Of a stretch of 64,000 nt of DNA, positions 42,439 through 52,081 are shown one piece after another. Origin of the DNA: DATBRC01 sp036560485 (GTDB lineage: Bacteria; Pseudomonadota; Gammaproteobacteria; Burkholderiales; Burkholderiaceae_D); NCBI GenBank assembly GCA_036560485.1, contig DATBRC010000048.1, forward strand, positions 1 to 64,000, read 5' to 3'. The translations under genes and the position numbers were made by a program. The notes beneath the pieces are model-generated. The model made no database searches. It had not been told where the DNA came from and saw only the letters and a list, made by a program, of their open reading frames with translations. How positions within the stretch are numbered: position 1 is the stretch's first letter; each line of letters opens with the position of its first letter.

Positions 42439-43854
42439 TTATTCTTGCCTGGGCGGGGTTTCCTGTTTCATTTGCTTGATTAACAGCGCGGCCATGCCAC
42501 CCAGTACCAGTACACCGGCAATCAGCACGGCCCACAACAGGTTTTTGGACGCCGGGGTCAGCGCATCTTGCTGCGCTTTGGTAAGAGATCCTGGCGCTGC
42601 CGCAAGATCCGAAGTCTTCAGCGTGGCGCTCGAAGCAGTGAGTTTTGTGTCGAGGCTATAGCCGGGTACGAGTGTGCCTATGTCGAGCGCAGTATTGCTG
42701 ACGGATGGTGCACCCCACGCAAGAGAAAAAGGCGCGCTGCCGCGTCCCAGAAACACCAGTGTGTGCGGCACAAAGCCGACTTGCAGCGTCGGTGGCGTCG
42801 CCCCAACGCCGCCACTGCGCGTATCGACTACCAACTGCAGGGTACTTTCAGGTTCGCTGTGCAAATCGATTTCCGGCGAAACGACTTCGCCCTGTGGCGA
42901 TTGCAGCCGGTACACGGTCGTTTGCGTTAACGTTTCCCAATGGTCTTCATTGCGATGGCGATGATAGCTCTGGACATAATGCTGGATTTGCAGCTGTGTC
43001 AGCGTATTTGGTTGAGGCAAATTGATGCGCAATTGCTCCAACGGCATGCGACCCGGCAAAGCATAACTATACAAGTTGTCCTTCGATTTCGTCGGTACAA
43101 TCGGCTCAGACCAGATGCGTGGCGCTTGATCGAATGAAGTTTTCATCGTGCCGACCGAGACGGCGGTGATGGCAGGAGCCTGTTCAGGATTCGTCCACAT
43201 AACACGCAAGTATTTGCCGGCATCACCATTCCATTCGGTGCTGTTACGTTCGATCCGTTGACCGTCGTGTTCCATGCGCACCAGTTGCGCGTCGCTCTTG
43301 AGCAAGCGCCATTGTTGCAAATCGTCGCTGGTCTCGATTGTGTAAGCGTGAAACGGCGTGCTGCTTGGGCCGGTAGTCAAGCGCAATGTGCGCACGCCAC
43401 CCTTTATTTTGCTTGCATCTAGCACGACGCCTCGGACAATATTGCCGTTGCTGCCGGCGGTGGACGATTGTTTCACCGCGACCAGTGTGCCATCCGCATT
43501 TTTCCGCACCTCGACTGATATGCCATCCGTATCGGCGAGTTTGCCGCGTGGTGCGACAATAGGAAATAGTGGTACTGATGTTTCATCGACCCGTGAGATG
43601 GTGCGGGATTCCTTGCGCAGCAACGCATACGGGACCACTTCCCCCTGTGAATTGAATACGCGCAGGTCGCCGAAGTCGGATTGCTGCATTCCCTGATAAA
43701 CCGCTAACGGCAAAGCAAGTTGATGGAAAGGGCCGGGGCCGCTCAACTCAATGGTTGCGCGATGGGAAAATGTGTCGGGTTGAACGACAGTGGTTTGCGC
43801 CACTGCCGCAGTGGCAAGCAGTGCCGTCAATGCAAATGAATAACGAGTTTTCAT
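42439..43854 (-). CDS. DUF3999-family membrane protein
   Basis: A 471-residue protein. The N-terminal signal peptide (RYSFALTALLATAAVAQ) exports a large beta-rich region (residues about 25-430, for example IELSGPGPFHQLALPLAVYQ and LRINLPQPNTLTQLQI). A single membrane helix near the C-terminus (LLWAVLIAGVLVLGGMAALLI) anchors it with a short cytoplasmic tail. Its start overlaps the upstream gene's stop by ATGA. DUF3999 and DUF2339 genes commonly sit together, but their function is not known. Confidence 0.88.
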   Translation of the reverse strand: MKTRYSFALTALLATAAVAQTTVVQPDTFSHRATIELSGPGPFHQLALPLAVYQGMQQSDFGDLRVFNSQGEVVPYALLRKESRTISRVDETSVPLFPIVAPRGKLADTDGISVEVRKNADGTLVAVKQSSTAGSNGNIVRGVVLDASKIKGGVRTLRLTTGPSSTPFHAYTIETSDDLQQWRLLKSDAQLVRMEHDGQRIERNSTEWNGDAGKYLRVMWTNPEQAPAITAVSVGTMKTSFDQAPRIWSEPIVPTKSKDNLYSYALPGRMPLEQLRINLPQPNTLTQLQIQHYVQSYHRHRNEDHWETLTQTTVYRLQSPQGEVVSPEIDLHSEPESTLQLVVDTRSGGVGATPPTLQVGFVPHTLVFLGRGSAPFSLAWGAPSVSNTALDIGTLVPGYSLDTKLTASSATLKTSDLAAAPGSLTKAQQDALTPASKNLLWAVLIAGVLVLGGMAALLIKQMKQETPPRQE

Positions 43855-46800
43855 ACCGGTATGGATTTGTCAGAGGTTGAAGAGGGCAGGTCGGATTCGT
43901 TTGTGGAACGCTTGGGCGGCAGTGGCGCGAAATAGCCGACCAGTAGTAATAATAATCCGACCACGATGAAAGAAACGATACGTGCCAGGCTGCCTTTGGC
44001 GGCCAGTTCGACCAGGAACAGTTTTGCCACCACGACACCGATCAAAGTTGCGCCAACAATCCATACCCAGCGCTTCCGATTGCGATTGCCGAACAACATC
44101 AAGCCGATGGCAACGATGCTCCATACGATGGACAGCGATGTTTGTACCAGCGTCGATGCCAGCAGCGCATCGCTTTGCCATGCTATGCCGCCCCAGTGAT
44201 GACAGGTACGCATGACCATGCCGGTGACGATAGACAAGGCAGTGGCGCCGATCAATGCCGAGAAGTGTGTGGTGATTGGACGGAAAGCTTCATGCTGTCT
44301 CAGCTTCCACCACCACAAAGTCACACCGAGCAGCACCGCGGACTGTGCAATCTCCAACGGGTTCAACAACGGCACGTAAGGCAGCGGTGTCGCGGTGCCG
44401 TCACTGATGATATTGGCGATCCATACCCATGATAAAAGGTAGGCCACCATCGGCGACGCCGATATGACCACGTAAGCATGGAAGTGATCGCGTAGCGGCC
44501 AGCGCTGGCGTAGTGCGGTACTGGTCATGCCTAATAAATAAACGATCGGAGCGATCATCCAGCCCAGCAGCGGCCATGCAGTGTCGGAACTGGTCCAGTG
44601 CGCAAATTGCCAACGCAATTCCATAGCCGCCACGATCACGAACAGCCACGCACCGACAATATGCGCGAGATCCAAAACTGATCGCGCAAGCCAGTCACGC
44701 TGGCGTAGTAGCAGCAATATATGCGCTGCAAGTGCCAGCGGCCATGCGATTGCACACCAGGATGCCAATGGATGAGCTAATGCAGATTCCGATTCGGCGG
44801 CCAATAGCAGAATCAATGCCGGCACATACACCAGTGTTGCCTGGCCAAGTTGCAGCCATGTGCGCCATCGTGCAATGACACTCCATAGCCAGACGCTGAT
44901 GATGGCGATTTCAATGAGGACTGCAAACGTCATGTCGATCGGCGTTACGCGGCGGATTTCATCCGTCCAGGCAAATGCCCACCATGCAACAGCCCAGTAC
45001 AGCGTAACCCATCCAAGCGAAATATCGATTGTTCTTGATTGCTTGCGCTGTAGAAGATAGGCGCAAATGAAGGCCGCAACGGAGATCAGCAATGGCCCAC
45101 AGAAACCGCTGTGCATAAACGGTTTGGCGGCATTCATCTCTGGTGAAGCGCTAACGTAAAATAAATAGCTGCCGAAATGGCTGCCAAAATAGGCGACACC
45201 TGCAAGCACCTGCAGCGCCAGCGCAAAGACGAGCGCACCCGTGTGTCGTGCGCGTACGGCACACCACAGTGTGGCAAGACCCGTAAGCGGCCACACCATT
45301 GCGGCCAGGCGCCACGGTAACACGAACAGCGGCGCCAGATTGATGAATGCCAAACCAGCCAGCATGCTGAGGGTGGCGATGCCTGACAGCTGTACTGGCG
45401 CATCGGTTTTTCCATCATTGTTTTTCATCGTGTGACGTGCCATTGCCCAGACGCCTGTCAGCATGCTGGCGCCGATCAGGCTGGCAGTCAGTAATCCGAT
45501 CCAGCCATTGCTCAGCACCGAACCACCTGCAGCGCCACGCAGCGTTGTCATGAATAGCGCACCGGCCAACGCCTGATAAGCGCAGCCCCAGTACATCAGT
45601 GAACGCTCCGACAAACGCTGCGAAGAGAACACCGCAACCGTGCCGAGTATTGCCAATGCTGTGCCGGCCCAATTCATCGGCCACAGCATGAACGGCATCA
45701 GTGCAATGAACAATGCGCCGAACGCAATCAGCCATCCGCGTGTTGCATGTTCAAAACCGTGCAATTGCTGCGCCGGTGCACGACGCAGCAATGTGTAGAC
45801 GCACCAAATTGCCAGTGCCAGCATTGCACTGCCGAGTAACGATCCATCGAGCACTGCTTCATCGTTGCCGATATGCACGCCGAGCGCAAAATAAACTGCA
45901 GAGCCGAACAACAGTAATAGTGCGAACAGCCGTGCATGCACGCGCAGCTGACGAATGCCGATCCAGTACACACCGGCAGCTTCTACCGCCCATGCCGCAC
46001 TGGTCCACTTCTGTTCCAATCCAAGCGGAATTGCCAGGCTGCCGAAAATGAATGCCAGCGCAATCATCGTTTCATTCAATAGTGCATAACGCCCCCCCGT
46101 TTTACGGAACAGCGCAAATGCCAGAACGATGTATGCCAGCCCGAAGCCGAGTGCACTGAATGCCGCGCCATATTCAAAATGTTTCGCGATCAGATATTGC
46201 AAGCCGAATGTGACGATCGGCACGCCGAATACCAGCGTGCCGTCAACGTAGCTGACATGTGGTGCCGCATGGCGCACATGATCCTCGAAGCCGCTGCTGT
46301 TTTCCTCCGGCGCTTGCGTCAATGTACGACGCGCGAACAGAAAAGTGATCAATACATACAGTACGAACAGCAGAAGCAGGAAAGGTTCGGCAGTGCTGAA
46401 TAATTTTGGCTCATAATATTTTTCGCCCCAAGCTGCAGCTAGTGCGAACGAGCAGACAAAACCAATCAGGTTCAGCACACGCCATGTCTTGAACCATGCG
46501 ATTGCGACGATGCCGAGATTGATCAGGGTCAGATACGTAAAGAATGCAGTATGGTGCGCACTGCCGGTCGATGCCAATACCGGTGCAGCAAAACCACCGA
46601 GAGAAGCGGCAATCGCCAGCGCAAGTGCATCCTGCAAAATCGCCAGCAAAGCTGCAAAGATGGCGACGCCGAACAAGATTGCAAAACCGAATTCCAACGG
46701 AATCAACGAATGCAATTTCATGCCCGTCAGCGTTGTGAGATACAGCACGCCGATACCGGCACCTTGCAGGATCACACCGTAGTTATCCTTCTTGTGCCGC

Positions 46801-47564
46801 CAGCGCCAGCCGAACAGCAACAGGCCGATGCCGGTGGCGGCGACGCCAGCGTAACGCAGCTCGATCGGCACGACAGAATGCTCGGCAACGTAGCGCAGCA
46901 GGAAGGCGAGGCCGAGGAACAGAATCAGCACGCCGATCTTCACCAATGGATTGCCGCCTATGACCCAGCGTTGAACGAAACGCGTGAATGCAGTGGGTTC
47001 TGCAGGTTTTTTCGGAGGCAGACTTGACGCAGGTTTTTGCGTACTGGTTCTGCTCGTGGCTGTTGGTGTCTGATTTGCCTGTGCTGAAGCAGTCTGCGGT
47101 AAAGGTGTTGCATGCACATCATGGCTGCTTGCCATTTTTAATGGTGCTGATGTAACTGGTGTTTTGATCGTCGGTTCTTTTTGTGATTCGGCTGCCGGCG
47201 CAATCGGACTATCGGTTTTTGTACCCAATTCCTGACGAGTCAGTTCGTCGTCATGGACAGTGGTCGGCGTTACTGAAGCGCTCTCGGCTGGTTTTGCCGG
47301 CTCCTGCTGTTTTGTGGAGGGGCTTAATCCCAGGCGCGCTTCCAGTTCTGCAATACGCTGCGACATGCGCTGCATCTGGTCTTGCATATTTTTGATCTGG
47401 GTTTCCAGCGCACCTAATGTGGTTGATCCATTGCCTGCCTGGCTGCTGTGACGGCCCAATAAATGTCCGGCAATTGCGCCGATGATGGCGAGGAACATGG
47501 CGCCTTTGAATGATTCGAAAGCCGCTCCCAGCAGCAGTCCGATGATGAGGCCCAGTACGGTCAT
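43851..47564 (-). CDS. DUF2339-family polytopic membrane protein
   Basis: A 1237-residue protein. It starts with a hydrophobic segment (TVLGLIIGLLLGAAF), then a coiled coil (residues about 50-75, IKNMQDQMQRMSQRIAELEARLG in extent) and a Pro/Thr/Ala-rich linker to about residue 195. A very long membrane domain of about 30 helices fills the rest; NPLVKIGVLILFLGLAFLLRYVAEH is the conserved entry to the DUF2339 region. The function is unknown. It is translationally coupled (ATGA) to the DUF3999 gene, so the two probably form one envelope complex. Confidence 0.92.
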   Translation of the reverse strand: MTVLGLIIGLLLGAAFESFKGAMFLAIIGAIAGHLLGRHSSQAGNGSTTLGALETQIKNMQDQMQRMSQRIAELEARLGLSPSTKQQEPAKPAESASVTPTTVHDDELTRQELGTKTDSPIAPAAESQKEPTIKTPVTSAPLKMASSHDVHATPLPQTASAQANQTPTATSRTSTQKPASSLPPKKPAEPTAFTRFVQRWVIGGNPLVKIGVLILFLGLAFLLRYVAEHSVVPIELRYAGVAATGIGLLLFGWRWRHKKDNYGVILQGAGIGVLYLTTLTGMKLHSLIPLEFGFAILFGVAIFAALLAILQDALALAIAASLGGFAAPVLASTGSAHHTAFFTYLTLINLGIVAIAWFKTWRVLNLIGFVCSFALAAAWGEKYYEPKLFSTAEPFLLLLFVLYVLITFLFARRTLTQAPEENSSGFEDHVRHAAPHVSYVDGTLVFGVPIVTFGLQYLIAKHFEYGAAFSALGFGLAYIVLAFALFRKTGGRYALLNETMIALAFIFGSLAIPLGLEQKWTSAAWAVEAAGVYWIGIRQLRVHARLFALLLLFGSAVYFALGVHIGNDEAVLDGSLLGSAMLALAIWCVYTLLRRAPAQQLHGFEHATRGWLIAFGALFIALMPFMLWPMNWAGTALAILGTVAVFSSQRLSERSLMYWGCAYQALAGALFMTTLRGAAGGSVLSNGWIGLLTASLIGASMLTGVWAMARHTMKNNDGKTDAPVQLSGIATLSMLAGLAFINLAPLFVLPWRLAAMVWPLTGLATLWCAVRARHTGALVFALALQVLAGVAYFGSHFGSYLFYVSASPEMNAAKPFMHSGFCGPLLISVAAFICAYLLQRKQSRTIDISLGWVTLYWAVAWWAFAWTDEIRRVTPIDMTFAVLIEIAIISVWLWSVIARWRTWLQLGQATLVYVPALILLLAAESESALAHPLASWCAIAWPLALAAHILLLLRQRDWLARSVLDLAHIVGAWLFVIVAAMELRWQFAHWTSSDTAWPLLGWMIAPIVYLLGMTSTALRQRWPLRDHFHAYVVISASPMVAYLLSWVWIANIISDGTATPLPYVPLLNPLEIAQSAVLLGVTLWWWKLRQHEAFRPITTHFSALIGATALSIVTGMVMRTCHHWGGIAWQSDALLASTLVQTSLSIVWSIVAIGLMLFGNRNRKRWVWIVGATLIGVVVAKLFLVELAAKGSLARIVSFIVVGLLLLLVGYFAPLPPKRSTNESDLPSSTSDKSIPV

Positions 47565-47646
47565 GTCTTCCCCCCTTTTGAATTATCAAGTATGCAGTTT
47601 TTGTGACAGTGCCTTGCTTGTTATGAATTCATTATTGCATATCATT

Positions 47647-49110
47647 TCACGACTTATTGATTTCCTTCTCCAGAAACCGTAATACACCGTTATCGGACAT
47701 CGTGGTCACATTGAGGCGCATACGTGTGGACGGCAGCTGGTTAGGTGAGAACAGGCTGCCGGGTGCCAGCAAATATCCTTGCCCCATTGCTTTTTCTGTC
47801 AATACGTTGGTGTCACAACCTACATCAGTCCAAATGAACATACCGACCGGCGCGCTAATGTCCATTCGCAGCCCCGCACGTTCCAACTGCCGGATTGTCT
47901 TGTCACGTGTATGGTTCAGCTTGCTGCGCAAGCGATCGAGATGCTTGCGGTAGTGTCCTTCCGACAAAACTTTATAGACGACACGCTCGCCGATTTCTGT
48001 TGTCGTGAGTGTCGACAGCATTTTGCGGTCGGTTAAATGCTGTGCCAATTCAGGCGATGCTGCGATAAAACCGACGCGCAAATTTGCGGCCAGCGTTTTG
48101 GAAAAACCGCCCAGATAAATCACGCGCTGCAGTTGATCCAGCGCCGCGATGCGAGTCGCAGCTTGCACGGTCGCGCCCGGATGCATGTCGCAATAAATAT
48201 CATCTTCCACAATCGTGAAGTCGAACTGTTCTGCAATCTTGAGTACTTGAAAAGCCTTTGCTGCCGACAGTGAAGTCGAAGTTGGGTTGTGCAACACCGA
48301 ATTGATCACATACAGCTTGGGTTTGTGCAGCGCTGCCATTTCAGTCAGCCGCGCAATATCCGGTCCGTCAGGCAGGCGCGGGATGCCGACCACTTTGATT
48401 CCCATCGCAGCGAAGGATGCAAACATCAGGAACCACGCCGGATCATCGACGAAGATCGTGTCGCCAGGTTGAGTGTATTGCCGTGCAATCAGATCAAGCG
48501 CTTGCGTGACACCGGATGTCGTGACGATTTGTTCAGGCGAGGCGGCGATTTCCAATTCGGCCAGTTTCAACTGCAATTGCTGGCGCAGCGGCAAAAAACC
48601 TTGTGGTGTGCCGTAGTGCAAAAGCAGGCTTTGATTTTGCCGGCTGATGGCGCGCAAGGCATTCGCGATCAAGTCAGCGTCGAGCCAGTCGCTCGGCAGC
48701 AGGCCGGAGCCCGGCATCTTTTGCGGCGGCATTTGGCGAAACATATTGCGCACCAGCCAAACCACATCGAGCTGTCGCGGTTGTGCTTCAGCCTTGTTTG
48801 CGCCGGATGTATGAATCATGGGCGAGCGCTCGCGCACATAAAAACCGGACCCGCGCCGCGATTCCAGGCAACCCTTGGCTACCAGCCGATCGTAGGCTTC
48901 CACTACAGTGAAACGCGACACCTTATGCGTATCGGCGAATTGCCGGATCGATGGCATGCGGGCACCGGCGCGCAGCAGCTTGTCATCAATGCGTGCCCCC
49001 ACAGAGCGGACGATTTGATCTACCAGCGATTCGCTGGCTTCGCGCGACAGCAGATGGGATGGGTTGGGAGAGTGTGCAACCGGCTTGGGTTGTTTGATTG
49101 TATTGGTCAT
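47647..49110 (-). CDS. MocR-type GntR regulator with aminotransferase domain
   Basis: A 487-residue fusion. Residues about 22-95 are a GntR winged helix (IVRSVGARIDDKLLRAGARMPSIRQFADTHKVSRFTVVEAYDRLVAKGCLESRRGSGFYV in extent). The rest is a fold-type I aminotransferase-like domain with the PLP Lys in LGGFSKTLAANLRVGFIA near residue 305 and IVEDDIYCD earlier. MocR regulators sense PLP or an amino compound and control a divergent gene. Here a DUF2917 gene and a LysE-type exporter lie divergently, so it probably controls them and itself. A 10-bp palindrome in the intergenic region is a candidate site. Confidence 0.93.
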   Translation of the reverse strand: MTNTIKQPKPVAHSPNPSHLLSREASESLVDQIVRSVGARIDDKLLRAGARMPSIRQFADTHKVSRFTVVEAYDRLVAKGCLESRRGSGFYVRERSPMIHTSGANKAEAQPRQLDVVWLVRNMFRQMPPQKMPGSGLLPSDWLDADLIANALRAISRQNQSLLLHYGTPQGFLPLRQQLQLKLAELEIAASPEQIVTTSGVTQALDLIARQYTQPGDTIFVDDPAWFLMFASFAAMGIKVVGIPRLPDGPDIARLTEMAALHKPKLYVINSVLHNPTSTSLSAAKAFQVLKIAEQFDFTIVEDDIYCDMHPGATVQAATRIAALDQLQRVIYLGGFSKTLAANLRVGFIAASPELAQHLTDRKMLSTLTTTEIGERVVYKVLSEGHYRKHLDRLRSKLNHTRDKTIRQLERAGLRMDISAPVGMFIWTDVGCDTNVLTEKAMGQGYLLAPGSLFSPNQLPSTRMRLNVTTMSDNGVLRFLEKEINKS

Positions 49111-49146
49111 ATTGCCATGACAGTGTGTTGAATTATTCTTTTAATT

Positions 49147-49156
49147 GTACCGGTAC
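49147..49156. promoter_or_regulatory. Palindrome GTACCGGTAC in a MocR divergent region
   Basis: A perfect 10-bp palindrome 36 bases from the MocR start codon and 90 bases from the DUF2917 start. MocR factors bind inverted or direct repeats in such spots. Confidence 0.4.
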
Positions 49157-49204
49157 TGTATTGGTTTTGTCGAATAGGATGATATCCACGATGCACCCTT
49201 ATAA

Positions 49205-49229
49205 GCGACACCAGTTCGCGACACCAGTT
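49205..49229. repeat. Tandem duplication, 13-bp period
   Basis: Two copies of GCGACACCAGTT lie 13 bases apart just upstream of the DUF2917 ribosome binding site. They look like a recent slippage duplication or paired sites for the divergent regulator. Confidence 0.7.
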
Positions 49230-49239
49230 TGGAGCCGTC

Positions 49240-49539
49240 ATGCAAAACATTTCTGCCGAAGAGTCATTGTCCTTGGCGCCTTGCCAGCTTGTTTCAATAC
49301 GGCTTGAAGAGAGCCGGGCGGTACGCATGATGAATGGTCGGGTCTGGATAACAATCGAGGCAGATTTGACTGATTATTGGCTATCGGTTGGCGAGACCTT
49401 GGTTCTGCCGCGAGGCCGACATATTGTGATTGAAGCAGATTCACAGCATAGCTGTATCGACTTCTTTCCATTGCGGGTAAATCCTGTTGCATTGGAAGGT
49501 CGCAGACACGAAAACGCCAAGCGGACGCATTGTGTTTAA
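49240..49539 (+). CDS. DUF2917-family protein
   Basis: A 99-residue small protein with the DUF2917 pattern: LSLAPCQLVSIRLEESRAVRMMNGRVWITIE (residues about 10-42), then DYWLSVGETLVLPRGRHIVIEADSQ. It looks like a small cupin-like beta-barrel. The function is not established; the family is common in Burkholderiales. It is divergent from the MocR regulator and 47 bases upstream of a LysE-type exporter. Confidence 0.85.
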   Translation: MQNISAEESLSLAPCQLVSIRLEESRAVRMMNGRVWITIEADLTDYWLSVGETLVLPRGRHIVIEADSQHSCIDFFPLRVNPVALEGRRHENAKRTHCV

Positions 49540-49586
49540 TGTCGCGCGAAGACTTAATCAATAACGTAATTTAAAAAAATCGATAT

Positions 49587-50177
49587 ATGGAATCTTTATT
49601 GCCTTTAGCTTTGTTTGCCTTCGTTTCATCCATCACGCCAGGACCCAATAACATCATGCTGACCAGCTCGGGAATTCGGTTCGGCTTCATGCGCTCGGTT
49701 CCTCATATGCTGGGCATTACAGCGGGATTTGGGTCATTGCTGGCGTTATGCGCAGTCGGTATCGGTAGCCTGATACTTGCGCTGCCGGCTAGCCATCTGA
49801 TGTTGAAAATGTTGGGATCAGGCTATCTGCTCTATCTGGCGTGGCAATTGCGCCGTATGGCATTTAAGCAGGATGATAAAAGCGGCGCAAAGCCAATGTC
49901 ATTTTTTGGCGCTGCCGCATTCCAGTTTGCCAACCCCAAAGCATGGGTGATGGCGATTACCGGCGCATCGGCGTTTTTGCCATTGATACAGCCGGTTTGG
50001 TTGGCGATAGTCTTGTTCAGTCTTGTATTTTGTGCCATCAATCTGCCTTGCATTACCGTATGGGCTGGAACAGGTGCGGTTTTGCGCCGCTATTTAGCGC
50101 AGCCGCGCTGGCAGCGGGTCTTTTGCGTTGTGATGGTGACTTTGACGGTTTATTCCGCAATGGCCATATGGATGTAA
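49587..50177 (+). CDS. LysE-family amino acid exporter
   Basis: A 196-residue membrane protein with six hydrophobic segments. It has the LysE/RhtB signature at the start (ALFAFVSSITPGPNNIMLTSSGIRFG, residues about 8-33), then SGYLLYLAWQLRRM, and AAAFQFANPKAWVMAITGASAFL. It exports amino acids or similar metabolites across the inner membrane. It follows the DUF2917 gene and precedes a RidA-family gene, both consistent with amino acid metabolism, possibly under MocR control. Confidence 0.92.
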   Translation: MESLLPLALFAFVSSITPGPNNIMLTSSGIRFGFMRSVPHMLGITAGFGSLLALCAVGIGSLILALPASHLMLKMLGSGYLLYLAWQLRRMAFKQDDKSGAKPMSFFGAAAFQFANPKAWVMAITGASAFLPLIQPVWLAIVLFSLVFCAINLPCITVWAGTGAVLRRYLAQPRWQRVFCVVMVTLTVYSAMAIWM

Positions 50178-50262
50178 TTGGATGCAATGAGGGGTAAAAT
50201 CATGCCTTTAATTAATCTCTCCGCCCGAAATTCATTTGGGCGATCGCATTTTGGAGAATATC

Positions 50263-50721
50263 TTGTCTTTCTACGCAAAACTCAAAGCACTCAACATTGA
50301 ATTGCCGGCTGTTGCCACGCCGGCCGCTGCCTATGTCATGTATGCCCAAACCGGCAATACGATTTTCCTGTCCGGCCATCTTGCCAAGAAAGATGGCAAG
50401 CCTTGGGTTGGCCAGTTGGGTAAAAATATCACCACTGAAGAAGGCAAGCTGGCAGCACGCGCCGTCGCCATCGATTTGATCGCGACCCTGCAAGCAGCAT
50501 GTGGTGGCGATTTGAATCGCGTTAAACGGATTGTCAAAGTGATGAGCCTGGTTAATTCGACCGCCGATTTCACCGAGCAGCATTTGGTGACCAATGGTGC
50601 ATCGGAATTGATCGGTGAAATTTTTGGTGAACAGGGCAAGCATGCACGTTCGGCATTTGGCGTTGCGCAAATCCCGCTGGGCGCGTGTGTCGAAATTGAA
50701 ATGATCGCGGAAATTGTATAG
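50263..50721 (+). CDS. RidA-family protein (YjgF-like)
   Basis: A 152-residue protein read from the TTG at 50263, which has GGAGAA seven bases upstream; the frame opens 27 bases earlier without a binding site. Family motifs are LSGHLAKKDG, GGDLNRVKRIVKVMSLVNSTADF and a closing HARSAFGVAQIPLGACVEIEMIAEI, with the Arg in ARSAFG that binds the carboxylate. RidA proteins hydrolyse reactive enamines made by PLP enzymes. An aminotransferase gene follows, which fits that job. A palindromic repeat directly follows the stop. Confidence 0.9.
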   Translation: MSFYAKLKALNIELPAVATPAAAYVMYAQTGNTIFLSGHLAKKDGKPWVGQLGKNITTEEGKLAARAVAIDLIATLQAACGGDLNRVKRIVKVMSLVNSTADFTEQHLVTNGASELIGEIFGEQGKHARSAFGVAQIPLGACVEIEMIAEIV

Positions 50722-50729
50722 GGCCATAT

Positions 50730-50811
50730 GTCGTTCCAGCGAACGCTGGAACCCAGCGGCGTATGTAGCGAGCGACGAAAGACACTGGATCCCAGCATGC
50801 GCTGGGACGAC
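50730..50811. repeat. Nested palindromic intergenic element (REP-like)
   Basis: The outer arms GTCGTTCCAGC and GCTGGGACGAC pair over 10 of 11 bases. Inside are hairpins TTCCAGCG/CGCTGGAA and TCCCAGC/GCTGGGA. The 82-bp element lies nine bases after the RidA stop. It is non-coding and structurally like bacterial REP/BIME elements; its core matches the palindrome at 40285-40316. Confidence 0.65.
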
Positions 50812-50863
50812 ACTATAGAAGTCAGTGCAAATCTAATAGCAGCATCCTGATCCAGAGAGCAGC

Positions 50864-52057
50864 ATGAAAATAGAACACCCGAATCCGATTCAATGGCATT
50901 TTGCAGAGCGCGCAGAAAAATTGCAAAGCTCGGCAATCCGTGAAATCTTAAAAGTCACGATGCGTCCGGAAATCATTTCATTTGCCGGTGGTTTGCCATC
51001 GCCCGAGACGTTCCCGGTTGAGCATATGCGTGCTGCATTCGAGAGTGTCTTGTCGCGTCAAGGCAAGGTCGCATTGCAATACGGGCCGACCGACGGTTAT
51101 GCACCTCTCAGGGAATGGGTCGCGGATTCGTTATCGATCAACGGCGCCAAGATTGTGCCGGAACAAGTGTTGATGGTATCCGGCTCTCAGCAAGGATTGG
51201 ATCTGCTCGGCAAGGTGTTGATCGATCAGGGCAGTAAAGTATTGGTCGAGACGCCAAGTTATCTCGGCGCGTTGCAAGCGTTCTCGTTGTACGAGCCGGA
51301 ATTTGTATCGGTGCCGACGGACGATCATGGCTTGATGCCAAACGCAATTGATACCATCGGACAGGGCGCGCGTTTGTTATACGCATTGCCGAATTTTCAA
51401 AATCCGACCGGCCGCACAATGACTGTCGATCGTCGTGAGCAATTGGTGGAAACCTGCGCACGCATGGGTATTCCGTTGATCGAGGATGACCCATATGGTG
51501 CACTCTGTTATCGTGGCGAGCCACTGCCGAAGATGTTGACGATGAACACCGGCGGCGTAATCTACATGGGATCATTTTCCAAAGTGCTGACGCCTGGTAT
51601 TCGTCTTGGCTACGTGGTTGCACCGGTGCCGCTGATCCGCAAATTGGAACAAGCGAAGCAAGCAGCCGATTTGCATACAGCACAATTGACACAAATGGTG
51701 GTGCATGAAGCGATCAAGGATGGCTTCCTGAAATCGCATATTCCTACCATCCGCAAACTGTATTCCGATCAATGTCAGGCGATGCTGGCTGCATTGACAG
51801 AATTTTTCCCTGCTACTGCAACCTGGACCAAACCAGAAGGCGGCATGTTCATCTGGGTTACACTGCCAAAGCATATCGATAGCATGAAGTTGCTGGATGA
51901 GGCTATTGCGCAGAATGTTGCATTCGTGCCCGGTGCGCCGTTCTTTGCCAATGCGCCGGAGCACAATACCTTGCGTTTGAGTTTTGTGACCGTACCACCG
52001 GAGAAAATCCGTGAAGGTGTAGCGAAGTTAGGGAAGTTGATTGCTGTAAAGATGTAA
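50864..52057 (+). CDS. PLP-dependent aminotransferase (2-aminoadipate/aromatic type)
   Basis: A 397-residue fold-type I aminotransferase without a DNA-binding domain. It starts FAERAEKLQSSAIREILKVT and has SFAGGLPSPETFP, VSGSQQGLDLLGKV, NFQNPTGRTM and IEDDPYGALCYRG. The PLP-binding Lys is in MGSFSKVLTPGIRLGYV (residue about 232). The nearest known relatives are LysN-type 2-aminoadipate transaminases with broad substrates. It probably interconverts amino and oxo acids. Its neighbours are a RidA protein and a LysE exporter. Confidence 0.92.
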   Translation: MKIEHPNPIQWHFAERAEKLQSSAIREILKVTMRPEIISFAGGLPSPETFPVEHMRAAFESVLSRQGKVALQYGPTDGYAPLREWVADSLSINGAKIVPEQVLMVSGSQQGLDLLGKVLIDQGSKVLVETPSYLGALQAFSLYEPEFVSVPTDDHGLMPNAIDTIGQGARLLYALPNFQNPTGRTMTVDRREQLVETCARMGIPLIEDDPYGALCYRGEPLPKMLTMNTGGVIYMGSFSKVLTPGIRLGYVVAPVPLIRKLEQAKQAADLHTAQLTQMVVHEAIKDGFLKSHIPTIRKLYSDQCQAMLAALTEFFPATATWTKPEGGMFIWVTLPKHIDSMKLLDEAIAQNVAFVPGAPFFANAPEHNTLRLSFVTVPPEKIREGVAKLGKLIAVKM

Positions 52058-52081
52058 TTATTAACGAGGGGAGTATTCAAA

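Noticed and set aside
48289..49131. 280-codon plus-strand frame
   Set aside because: Antisense to the MocR gene, which has clear domain motifs. The shadow product has no domain pattern.
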